A stretch of DNA of 10,539 nucleotides from positions 1 through 10,539 of the forward strand of contig USKR01000021.1 in assembly GCA_900555215.1 (NCBI GenBank). The letters are read 5' to 3'. Below the pieces are notes generated by a model. That model ran no database searches. It worked only from the letters and a program-made list of their open reading frames with translations, and had not been told where the DNA came from. This DNA is from an uncultured Ruminococcus sp. (GTDB lineage: Bacteria > Bacillota > Clostridia > Lachnospirales > Lachnospiraceae). Made by a program: the position numbers and the translations under genes. The first letter of the stretch is position 1. Every line of letters begins with the position of its first letter. Shown piece after piece: positions 1-6,613 of the stretch.

Positions 1-1
1 T

Positions 2-382
2 GTCCCCGAAGGATACCGGGTGGGCGGAAGACACTCCTTCGAGCTGGGCTATCAGGGCATGAAAGGGCTGCTGGAGATGGATGAGCCGCCTACAGCGGTG
101 ATCCTGAGCAACTATGATACGACCCTGGGCGGGATCCTCGCCCTGAATGAGTCGGGCATGAACTGTCCGGACGATGTCTCGGTCATAGGGTTCGATGATA
201 TGCTTTTGGCCAAAGTCATACGGCCGAAGCTGTGGATCGTATCGCAGCCGATGAGAGAGATGTCGGCAAAGGCGGTCCAGATGCTCCTGGCAAGGATCGA
301 CCATGTGGAAAAAGGCGGCCCCGTGCGGGTGAGTTTTACCGCTGATATACAGCGGGGGGATTCGGTCAAGAGTTTTTTGTAA
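2..382 (+). CDS. LacI/GalR-family transcriptional regulator, C-terminal part (5' end outside the window)
   Basis: The open frame runs in from the left edge, so only the last 126 or so residues are seen. The GTG at 20 is internal, with no ribosome binding site, and is not a credible start. The visible part is the C-terminal half of the periplasmic-binding-like sensor domain of LacI/PurR proteins. It contains the family-typical PDDVSVIGFDD stretch (about 159-205), preceded by a segment of the type 'T.VILSNYDTTLGGILAL' and followed by the helix that ends in QMLLARI. The DNA-binding helix-turn-helix would lie upstream, outside the window. In the family, sugar binding to this domain changes operator affinity. 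The gene sits directly before a sugar ABC importer on the same strand, with operator-like palindromes between them, so it is probably the local repressor (inference). I see no convincing terminator after the stop codon, so some read-through into the transporter genes is possible. Confidence 0.9.
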   Translation, partial: VPEGYRVGGRHSFELGYQGMKGLLEMDEPPTAVILSNYDTTLGGILALNESGMNCPDDVSVIGFDDMLLAKVIRPKLWIVSQPMREMSAKAVQMLLARIDHVEKGGPVRVSFTADIQRGDSVKSFL

Positions 383-454
383 ATTTGGAGAACTGCACAA
401 ATTATATGCCGGAAGCAAGGAAAACGACCGTGATAATCGGGCACAATAACGAAA

Positions 455-468
455 GCGAACCGGTTCAC
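455..468. promoter_or_regulatory. Candidate LacI-type operator O1
   Basis: The 14-mer GCGAACCGGTTCAC has a perfect 10-base palindromic core (457-466) centred on CG, the usual centre of LacI/GalR operators. It lies 20 bases upstream of the -35 box, around -63. A second copy matching at 12 of 14 positions lies downstream of the promoter. It lacks the outer TG/CA pairs of a catabolite-responsive element, so a site for the adjacent LacI-type regulator fits better than CcpA. Binding is inferred. Confidence 0.6.
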
Positions 469-488
469 CCTTAAATATCTGTGATTTA

Positions 489-517
489 TTGACAAAGCAG
501 GGTGCGGGTTGTATAAT
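489..517 (+). promoter_or_regulatory. Sigma-A promoter of the sugar ABC transporter operon
   Basis: TTGACA (489-494) and TATAAT (512-517) both match the vegetative consensus perfectly and are separated by exactly 17 bases. Transcription should start near 524, leaving a leader of about 128-173 nucleotides before permease 1. Such a strong unregulated core promoter would need tight repression, which agrees with operator-like sites at 455-468 and 597-610 on either side. An 8-base inverted repeat, CAAAGCAG (493-500) and CTGCTTTG (530-537), also brackets the spacer, the -10 box and the start point. Confidence 0.85.
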
Positions 518-596
518 TTGACAAGAAAGCTGCTTTGCATTAACAAATAGTGTGAAAAGTGCCTGAAAAACAACAAATAAAAAGAATAGGGAAAAA

Positions 597-610
597 GCGA
601 ACCGTTACAC
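597..610. promoter_or_regulatory. Candidate LacI-type operator O2
   Basis: GCGAACCGTTACAC matches O1 at 12 of 14 positions and also has a central CG, but its right half is less symmetric. It lies about 73-86 bases downstream of the predicted start, inside the transcribed leader. There a bound repressor could block elongation or pair with O1. The two centres are 142 bases apart, close to 13.5 helical turns. This is a candidate site inferred from repeat and position only. Confidence 0.5.
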
Positions 611-651
611 GAAAAAACGAGGAATGGGGGAATCAGAATAAGTGAGGCACC

Positions 652-1671
652 ATGAATCGAAACAATGCATCGAAGCAAAAGATGGGAGGAAGAAAAGTGG
701 AAAGTATCAAACAAAATCCTTTAGTTAAAAAGGTGGGATTTAACAGGATCGTGCTGTGCATCGTACTTCTTCTGATGTACGCTCTGTTCTGTGCCCTGAC
801 AGGGGGCTCTTTCGTAGGCACACGCCGTATTCTGAGCGCTCTGAACTACGCGTACTTCCTGGGATTCTTATCTCTGGCAGTTACGTTCGTAATCGCGACA
901 GGAGGAATTGATTTCTCCATCGGTCCGGTCATGTTCTGCTGTGCGCTGATCGCAGGCTTTAGTTTTACAATGAATGGTGTTCCGATGGGAGCAGCTATCG
1001 TGATCAGCCTGGTCGTGGGAATCGTGTTTGGTATCTTCAACGGATACCTTGTGGCATACTGGGATGTGCCGTCATTCATCACCTCGATCGCCAGTATGAA
1101 CATTGCGAAAGGTGTTGCATCAGTATTTACAAAGACACAGTCTGTAAGCTGGCCGCAGTCATCGGCAGACGGCGGATGGTTCAGAAGGCTGGTGACATGG
1201 GAAGGGATTCCGGTAGGACTGATCATCCTTCTTCTGGTCGCAGTTATCTGTGCAGTCATCCTGAACAAGACAAAGATGGGACGCTATATCCTTTCTCTTG
1301 GAAGTAATAAGGAAGCGGTAAGGCTTTCCGGTGTAAATGTAAAAAAATGGGAGATGTCCGCGTATGTACTCTGCGGTCTCCTGGTTGGTATTGCAGCACT
1401 CTTTTATGTTGGAGCATACACAACAGTTCAGCCCGGTTATGGCGACCAGTACAACAACGAGGCGATCGCGGGCTGCGTTATGGGCGGAACCTCAATGGCA
1501 GGCGGTCTTGCTTCGATCAGCGGTACGATCATAGGCGTATTTATCATCTCTCTTCTGCAGGAAGGTATCATGGCACTTGGCCTGGATAAGAACTTACAGC
1601 TTATCATCACAGGACTCATTGTTATCGTTGCAGTATTCGCTGACGTTGTAGCAAGACGCAGAAAGAACTAA
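652..1671 (+). CDS. CUT2-type sugar ABC transporter permease (permease 1, RbsC/MglC-like)
   Basis: This is an integral-membrane subunit of a ribose/galactose-type ABC importer. It has many hydrophobic segments, beginning at residues 32-50 from the ATG, and the family motif GGIDFSIG at residues 84-91. A conserved Asn-Gly...Val-Ala segment follows at 130-135, and the cytoplasmic loop GSNKEAVRLSGVNV at 217-230 is expected to contact the ATPase. The length of 339 residues is normal. The start is uncertain. ATG 652 has only a modest AGTGAGG site four bases upstream. GTG 697 in the same frame has a much better GGGAGGA (684-690) six bases upstream and would give 324 residues with 17 before the first membrane helix. 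I give the longer form as the outer limit. It is the first gene after the operon promoter, 53 bases before the ATPase gene, and gives an intact reference for the damaged permease 2. Confidence 0.93.
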   Translation: MNRNNASKQKMGGRKVESIKQNPLVKKVGFNRIVLCIVLLLMYALFCALTGGSFVGTRRILSALNYAYFLGFLSLAVTFVIATGGIDFSIGPVMFCCALIAGFSFTMNGVPMGAAIVISLVVGIVFGIFNGYLVAYWDVPSFITSIASMNIAKGVASVFTKTQSVSWPQSSADGGWFRRLVTWEGIPVGLIILLLVAVICAVILNKTKMGRYILSLGSNKEAVRLSGVNVKKWEMSAYVLCGLLVGIAALFYVGAYTTVQPGYGDQYNNEAIAGCVMGGTSMAGGLASISGTIIGVFIISLLQEGIMALGLDKNLQLIITGLIVIVAVFADVVARRRKN

Positions 1672-1724
1672 TGACGATACATGGAAATCAGAAAGTGTGA
1701 TTGAGAAAGGCAAGGGTAAAGAAT

Positions 1725-3221
1725 ATGGGCGAAGTTATATTAACAATGAAAGGGATCGACAAATCTTTCCCGGGTGTTCATGCGCTGGACCATGTAGATC
1801 TGGAAGTCAGAAAAGGTGAAGTACACGCACTCATGGGAGAGAATGGTGCCGGAAAGTCAACACTGATGAAAGTGCTGACAGGTATCTACAAAAAAGATTC
1901 CGGAACGATTACATATGAAGGAAAAGAAGTAGAATTTCATAATACACGTGAAGCACAGGATGCAGGTGTCGTTATCGTGCATCAGGAGCTTAACATGCTT
2001 GGTCATCTGACTGTTGCACAGAACATCTTCATCGGAAGAGAGTTCAAAAAGGGCATCAGCATCGATGACAAGAAAATGAATGAAGAGGCAAGAAAGCTTT
2101 TCGACAGAATGCATATCGACATCGATCCGACGGAGACGATGAGCAGACTTACAGTCGGAAAACAGCAGATGTGCGAGATCGCAAAGGCTATCTCCCACGA
2201 AGCAAAAGTTATTATCTTTGATGAGCCGTCAGCAGCGCTGACAGAGGCAGAGATCGAGGAGCTGTTTAAGATCATCCGCGATCTTCGTGATCAGGGTCTG
2301 GGTATTGTATATATCTCCCACCGTATGGATGAGATCAAGGTGATCACAGACCGTGTAACGGTAATGCGTGACGGCGCGTATGTCGGAACGCTGATCACGA
2401 AAGATTCAACAAAAGACGATATCATCAACATGATGGTAGGTCGTGTTATTTACGAAGATCCGAAGACGAAGAACATGACACCTCCGGGAGCGCCGGTTGT
2501 ACTGAAGGTAGAGCACCTCAACGCCGGCAAGATGGTTCAGGATGTAAGCTTCGAGCTTCACAAGGGCGAAGTGCTCGGCTTCTCAGGACTGATGGGCGCA
2601 GGACGTACAGAGACGATGAGAGCCCTGTTCGGCGCGGATCCGATCGACAGCGGAGATATCTACGTCAATGGCAAGAAAGTTACGATCAAGAGCCCGCAGG
2701 ATGCGGTTAAGAACGGTATCGGCTATCTGTCAGAGGACAGAAAGAGATTTGGTATCGTTGTTCAGAAGACAGTTGCCGAGAATACGACAATGGCTGATCT
2801 GGACGAGTTCTCAAACGGTCCGTTCATCAACAAGAAAAAAGAGAAAGAAGTTGCTGAGAAGTTTGTAAAATCTCTTGCAACCAAGACACCGAGTGTGGAT
2901 CAGCTTGTTGTGAACCTGTCCGGTGGTAACCAGCAGAAAGTCGTTATTGCAAAATGGCTTACAAGAAACTGTGATATCCTCATTTTCGATGAGCCGACAA
3001 GAGGTATCGACGTAGGTGCGAAGAACGAAATCTACAAGCTGATGAACCAGCTTGCGGCAGAAGGCAAAGCCATTATAATGGTTTCCTCAGAAATGACCGA
3101 GATCTTACGTATGAGCGACAGGATCGTCGTTATGTGTGAGGGTAAGAAGACCGGTGAGCTGGATATTTCCGAAGCTACACAGGAAAATATCATGAATATG
3201 GCTACGAGAGAGATAAATTAG
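1725..3221 (+). CDS. Sugar ABC transporter ATP-binding protein with two ATPase domains (RbsA/MglA-like)
   Basis: This is the energy-coupling subunit of the importer, about 498 residues with two fused nucleotide-binding domains, as usual for RbsA/MglA. Domain 1 has Walker A GENGAGKST at residues 38-46, the Q-loop near 87, a signature-like LTVGKQQ at 142-148, Walker B IIFDEP at 163-168 and a switch His near 199. Domain 2 has a degenerate Walker A (GLMGAGRTE, 288-296, Lys replaced by Arg), a canonical LSGGNQQ signature at 398-404, Walker B LIFDEP at 419-424 and a Ser where the switch His would be. This asymmetry is normal for the family: one active and one degenerate site. I chose ATG 1725 because AAGGG lies eight bases upstream. 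A TTG at 1701 extends the frame but has no ribosome binding site. Its stop codon touches the GGGAGGA of the next gene, so expression of the two is probably coupled. Confidence 0.96.
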   Translation: MGEVILTMKGIDKSFPGVHALDHVDLEVRKGEVHALMGENGAGKSTLMKVLTGIYKKDSGTITYEGKEVEFHNTREAQDAGVVIVHQELNMLGHLTVAQNIFIGREFKKGISIDDKKMNEEARKLFDRMHIDIDPTETMSRLTVGKQQMCEIAKAISHEAKVIIFDEPSAALTEAEIEELFKIIRDLRDQGLGIVYISHRMDEIKVITDRVTVMRDGAYVGTLITKDSTKDDIINMMVGRVIYEDPKTKNMTPPGAPVVLKVEHLNAGKMVQDVSFELHKGEVLGFSGLMGAGRTETMRALFGADPIDSGDIYVNGKKVTIKSPQDAVKNGIGYLSEDRKRFGIVVQKTVAENTTMADLDEFSNGPFINKKKEKEVAEKFVKSLATKTPSVDQLVVNLSGGNQQKVVIAKWLTRNCDILIFDEPTRGIDVGAKNEIYKLMNQLAAEGKAIIMVSSEMTEILRMSDRIVVMCEGKKTGELDISEATQENIMNMATREIN

Positions 3222-3234
3222 GGAGGAAAACGTG

Positions 3235-4225
3235 ATGGCAAATAAAACAGCAAGTAAGACGGCCGGCACGAACAAGTCGTTCATTGACAGGATGGGTGGA
3301 CAGAAATTTATTGTCCTTATCATTGTCATTGTAATGTTTATCTTCTTCTGTGCAATGAGCCCGGGATTTAGAAAATATACAACAGTAGTAAGTATTCTGG
3401 ATTATTCATATTATATCGCTTTGATGGCGATCGGAGTTACATTCCCGCTGCTGACGGCAGGTGTTGACCTTTCCATCGGTACAGGTCTGATCTGTTATTC
3501 ACTGATCGGCGGTTATCTGGTCGTACATCAGGGATGGCCTGTGGCGGCAGGTATGCTCGTGACAGTCCTGATGGGAGTTATCTTCGGCGTTATCCCTTAT
3601 GGATCTGCCGGCATTCCTGGCAACCTTGTGTACATGTATGATCACTCGCGGATTCGGAGCAATGGTTGTAGGCGGATACGGTATTCCGTGGCCGACAGCA
3701 ACAGCACCGGGCGGATGGTTCAGAAGCATTTTTAAGATCAAGATGGGCGGACAGAATATTCCGATCGGATTCCTGTGGATCATCCTTCTTGTGATCGTTA
3801 TGAGCTTTGTGCTGAACCATACAAAAATGGGACGTTATACACGCGCGATCGGAAGTAACAAAGAAGCAACAAGACTTTCCGGTGTAAATGTTAAGTTCTA
3901 TCATGTAATGGCATATGTGATCTGCGGATTATTCGCAGGACTTGCAGCAATCGCGTACTCAGCAATCTTTGCAACAGTACAGCCGGGAAGCGGTGCCGGA
4001 TTCGAGCTCGATGCGATCGGCGGTGCGATCGTGGGCGGTACGTCCATGACAGGCGCTGTGGGAAGCATTACAGGTACTCTGGTAGGTGTGTTCGTTATCT
4101 GTCTGCTGAAGACAGGTCTTCCGTTTATCGGTCTGACAGCGAACTGGCAGCAGATCATCACAGGTCTTGTGCTGATCGCAGCCGTACTCTTCGATATCCT
4201 GAAGAGAAAAAGAGAAGGTAATTAA
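3235..4225 (+). pseudogene. CUT2-type sugar ABC transporter permease (permease 2), disrupted by a frameshifting deletion
   Basis: This is a second RbsC-like permease in two frames. The first frame starts at ATG 3235, seven bases after GGGAGGA (3221-3227); a GTG at 3232 is less well spaced. It reads 120 normal residues, including the AGVDLSIG motif near 75-82, up to FGVI (ending 3594). It then runs out of homology and stops at 3735. The remaining 208 residues resume at 3599 (MDLPAF...) and end at 4225, with the loop motif GSNKEATRLSGVNV intact. In permease 1, seven residues (NGYLVAY) separate the equivalent positions. Here only four bases (CCTT) do, a net loss of about 17 bases, and restoring them gives about 335 residues. 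No ribosome binding site is suitably placed before ATG 3599, so separate translation of the C-terminal half looks unlikely. A genuine mutation or an assembly error are both possible. A homopolymer miscall is not, given the size of the loss. Confidence 0.88.
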
Positions 4226-4258
4226 TCGGACAATTAAATATTGAACCATAATGATAGA

Positions 4259-4309
4259 TAACAGCCGGGAGAATATCTCGGACAAATAAAGACAAACTGC
4301 CGGCTGTTA
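4259..4309 (+). other. Long-range inverted repeat / RNA stem between permease 2 and the binding-protein gene
   Basis: TAACAGCCGG (4259-4268) and CCGGCTGTTA (4300-4309) are perfect 10-base complements around a 31-base loop. The loop holds a smaller GAGA-ATA-TCTC hairpin (4269-4279). No run of T follows, so it is not a normal intrinsic terminator. The position, between membrane-component genes and a highly expressed binding-protein gene, resembles mRNA processing or stabilising structures that allow unequal expression within transporter operons. That role is inferred. A weak -10-like TATAAG (4313-4318) follows directly, so a secondary promoter here is possible but poorly supported. Confidence 0.55.
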
Positions 4310-4321
4310 CTATATAAGCAA

Positions 4322-4415
4322 AAGGCAGGCCATGCCTTGGAAAACGCAAGTACGGTACGGGAAATGAACAGATGGATATGTGCACGGTATCCGGCTGGAA
4401 AACCCCAGACCCGGA
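4322..4415 (+). other. Leader of the binding-protein gene with two further hairpins
   Basis: AAGGCA (4322-4327) and TGCCTT (4333-4338) form a six-pair stem with a five-base loop. TCCGGCTGG (4390-4398) pairs with CCAG (4405-4408) and CCGGA (4411-4415), giving nine pairs with a two-base AC bulge and a six-base loop. Between them is a tandem TACGG pair (4351-4360). No open frame with a ribosome binding site fits the segment. I do not recognise a known riboswitch class in it. With the stem at 4259-4309 it makes three hairpins in the roughly 240 bases before the binding-protein start. Confidence 0.4.
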
Positions 4416-4467
4416 CATACGGATTCCGAACATGGCCGGAAAAAATTATTTCAGGAGGATATGAAAT

Positions 4468-5580
4468 ATGAAAAAGAAAGTTTTAGCAGTGTTACTTGGC
4501 GGATGTATGGTAGCTGGATTAGTAGCAGGATGCGGCAGCAAAGATGGAGGAGACACATCTGACGGCGGAGACAGCGCAGACAGCGGCAGCAGCTATCATT
4601 TCGAAGTTGTAGTTAAGAGCTTCCAGTCTACATACTGGCAGGCAGCTATCCAGGGAATCGACGCAGCAGTTGAGGAGCTGGGAGTTACTGTAAATACAAC
4701 AGGACCGAACGCAGAGTCTGATATCGCTGACCAGGTTAACATGCTGAACAACGCGATCAGCCAGAATCCGGATGGTATCGCGCTTGCAGCTAACGACCAG
4801 AGCGCAGTTATCGATTCTCTTAAGGATGCTCTTGACGCAGAGATCCCGGTAGTATGCTTCGACACAGGTGTGCCGGATGCTCCGGAAGGATCTGTAATCG
4901 CTACGATCGCTACTGACAATGAGGCGGCTGGAGCTGTTGCAGCAGAGAATATGTATGAAGTGATCAAAGATACGATCGCAAACGCTACAGAGCAGGTAAG
5001 AATCGGTGAAGTTAACCAGGATGCTACATCCGCTAACATTTCCGGACGTGGAATGGGATTCATCAACAAGATGAAAGAGCTCATCGAGGCTGACGGAAAG
5101 ACTGTAGCAGTTATCGGAAACCAGTACTATGTTGATCAGGTAGAGAACAACGGCGACGAGGGATCAGCTGATGTTATCATCGAAGTAGCTGTACCGGCTC
5201 AGACAACTGTTGAGCTGTCCGCAACAGAGGCTTCCAACATCATGAACAAAGAAGATACGATCGCTATCTTCGGTTCTAACCAGGTTACAGCAGAGGGTGT
5301 CCTCACAGCTAACCAGAACTTAAGCGTACTTGCAGCTACTCCGGAAGAGGGTATCGTTGGTGTCGGATTCGATGCTGGTGCTACACTGAAAGCAGCTGTT
5401 GCTGATGGAACACTCATCGGTGCAGTTACACAGGCTCCGGTTGATCAGGGTAACCTGGCTATCAAGGCTCTGTATGACTACTGCGAAGGAAATGAAGTAG
5501 AAGATATCGCAACAGACAGCTACTGGTATGACGCTGAGAACATGGAAGACGAGAGCATTGCTCCGAACCTGTACGACTAA
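4468..5580 (+). CDS. Sugar ABC transporter substrate-binding lipoprotein (RbsB-like)
   Basis: This is the extracytoplasmic sugar receptor of the importer, 370 residues. It begins with a lipoprotein signal peptide: KKK, a hydrophobic stretch, and a lipobox VAGC with the lipidated Cys at residue 22. A Gly/Ser/Asp-rich tether follows to about residue 42. The rest is a type-I periplasmic-binding fold, with QGIDAAVEELG near 62-72, a DQVNMLNNAI..NPDGI segment near 88-104 typical of RbsB proteins, and an ATDNEAAG stretch near 148-155 at the expected sugar-contact region. AGGAGG (4453-4458) stands nine bases before the ATG. Codon choice appears narrow (GCA/GCT, GTT, ATC, CTG), as expected of an abundant protein. 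It ends the transporter set and is followed by a strong terminator. The sugar cannot be read from the sequence; the neighbouring fucU suggests L-fucose or a related pyranose. Confidence 0.95.
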   Translation: MKKKVLAVLLGGCMVAGLVAGCGSKDGGDTSDGGDSADSGSSYHFEVVVKSFQSTYWQAAIQGIDAAVEELGVTVNTTGPNAESDIADQVNMLNNAISQNPDGIALAANDQSAVIDSLKDALDAEIPVVCFDTGVPDAPEGSVIATIATDNEAAGAVAAENMYEVIKDTIANATEQVRIGEVNQDATSANISGRGMGFINKMKELIEADGKTVAVIGNQYYVDQVENNGDEGSADVIIEVAVPAQTTVELSATEASNIMNKEDTIAIFGSNQVTAEGVLTANQNLSVLAATPEEGIVGVGFDAGATLKAAVADGTLIGAVTQAPVDQGNLAIKALYDYCEGNEVEDIATDSYWYDAENMEDESIAPNLYD

Positions 5581-5636
5581 TCAGCAATCAAAAAACGTGC
5601 AGACAGGGATGTCAGATACTGACAGATCTGTAATAG

Positions 5637-5667
5637 AAAGGAATCGGGAAATTCCCGGTTCCTTTTT
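5637..5667 (+). terminator. Intrinsic terminator after the binding-protein gene
   Basis: GGAATCGGGA (5640-5649) pairs with TTCCCGGTTCC (5652-5662) to form a ten-pair stem, with one G-T wobble and a three-base loop, followed directly by TTTTT (5663-5667). Three A-T pairs can extend the base. It should end most transcripts from the transporter operon, so fucU would be expressed by read-through or from a promoter I cannot identify. Confidence 0.88.
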
Positions 5668-5701
5668 AAAAGAAAAAATATTATAATCAGGAGGATATGA
5701 T

Positions 5702-6142
5702 ATGTTAAAAGGAATTCCGAAAATACTTTCACCAGAGCTTTTGATGGTTCTCTCTGAGATGGGACACAGCGACAGGCTGGTTATCTCTGATGGAAATTTT
5801 CCTGCTGAGTCCATGGGAAAAGATGCGATCGTGATCCGCTGTGACGGACACGGGGTGCCGGAGCTTCTCGATGCGATCCTTCAGGTATTTCCTCTGGATA
5901 CTTATGTGGAACATCCGGTAAATCTGATGGAAGTTATGCCGGGGGATGATGTTGAAACACCGATCTGGGATACATACAAAGAGATTATCCGCAAGCATGA
6001 TGACAGAGGAGATGCTGTGGTAGGGCAGATCGAGCGTTTTGCATTCTATGAAGAGGCGAAAAAGGTATATGCGATCATTGCTACAGGGGAATCGGCTCTT
6101 TATGCAAATATTATGCTTCAGAAGGGCGTAGTTACTGATTGA
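5702..6142 (+). CDS. fucU: L-fucose mutarotase (FucU, RbsD/FucU family)
   Basis: It interconverts the alpha and beta anomers of L-fucose (some family members also act on ribose), supplying the form used by the isomerase; it is cytoplasmic and oligomeric in the family. At 146 residues it matches the usual FucU length. The N-terminal ISPELLxVLxEMGHxD-type block is present, with the catalytic-type His at residue 22 and Asp at 30. The C-terminal block RFAFYEEAKK (112-121) followed by ATGE and YANIMLQKGV (127-143) is characteristic of FucU rather than RbsD. The start is supported by AGGAGG seven bases upstream, in a 14-base sequence (TCAGGAGGATATGA) identical to that before the binding-protein gene. 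It lies just beyond a terminator, and no fucose isomerase, kinase or aldolase gene is in the window. Its link to the importer is inferred from position. Confidence 0.9.
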   Translation: MLKGIPKILSPELLMVLSEMGHSDRLVISDGNFPAESMGKDAIVIRCDGHGVPELLDAILQVFPLDTYVEHPVNLMEVMPGDDVETPIWDTYKEIIRKHDDRGDAVVGQIERFAFYEEAKKVYAIIATGESALYANIMLQKGVVTD

Positions 6143-6167
6143 TAAGATGACAGATGGAGGATGAGGT

Positions 6168-6611
6168 ATGCTGGATCATGTGGAGACTGTTTTTGAAAAT
6201 ATGAAGCCGATGATGAAGAAACTTAAGAAGGTTTCGTATAAACAAAATATGGAAGCCTTTGTTGAGGATTACGGACATTATTTCCGGGAGATGACAGAAC
6301 TGACAGAAAAGGCTGAAAATAAAAATGAAAAGGCGAAAGAGATCGCAAAGGTGTTTGCGGAGAGTGTTGAACATGAATTTGCCTCTTCAAAAAACGGCAG
6401 GATAAGCGGACCGCTTCAACTGGATTTAAATTTCTTCATGATCTATTATGTTTTCCCGGCTATCCTGATGACAGAGCACGAGGATGCTGTTCTGATCGCG
6501 GACCAGATCAGGGATGAGTGGGGAAACAGATTCAAGGACAGCAAAATCCAGTATACGGATTATGACAGCCTTTACGGAGCATTCAGGGAAAAGATATTTG
6601 GGATCTTTTAG
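6168..6611 (+). CDS. Uncharacterised 147-residue protein
   Basis: I do not recognise this protein. The start is well supported by GGAGG (6156-6160) seven bases before the ATG, and the gene begins 25 bases after fucU, so the two are probably cotranscribed. It has no signal peptide and no clear transmembrane segment. The N-terminal two thirds look highly charged and helical (many Glu and Lys, for example around residues 40-70), possibly coiled coil. A more hydrophobic, aromatic-rich stretch, LNFFMIYYVFPAILM, lies near 87-101. An acidic segment and a GAFREKIFGIF tail follow. No Cys or metal-binding pattern is seen. No function can be given. The next gene, secG, has its own promoter immediately after this stop codon. 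Confidence 0.8.
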   Translation: MLDHVETVFENMKPMMKKLKKVSYKQNMEAFVEDYGHYFREMTELTEKAENKNEKAKEIAKVFAESVEHEFASSKNGRISGPLQLDLNFFMIYYVFPAILMTEHEDAVLIADQIRDEWGNRFKDSKIQYTDYDSLYGAFREKIFGIF

Positions 6612-6613
6612 GC

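Noticed and set aside
381..403. Terminator after the LacI-family gene (AATTTG/CAAATT)
   Set aside because: The stem is only six A/T-rich pairs with a ten-base loop and no T-run after it.
451..468. Catabolite-responsive element (CcpA site)
   Set aside because: The central AANCG-like part fits but the outer TG and CA pairs are missing at both 455-468 and 597-610; LacI-family operator is the better reading.
1701..1724. TTG start extending the ATPase by eight residues
   Set aside because: No ribosome binding site precedes it, whereas ATG 1725 has AAGGG at good spacing and gives the usual family N-terminus.
4310..4467. Known riboswitch (for example cyclic-di-GMP type, because of an ACGCAA stretch near 4343)
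   Set aside because: The other conserved blocks of that class, such as the GNRA-capped arm and paired GC strands, are not found around it.
4380..4562. Small open frame overlapping the binding-protein start
   Set aside because: It has no ribosome binding site and overlaps a well-supported lipoprotein signal sequence in another frame.
5682..5687. TATAAT as a -10 box for a separate fucU promoter
   Set aside because: The predicted start would fall inside the AGGAGG site (5689-5694), removing it from the transcript, and no -35 box lies at the right distance.
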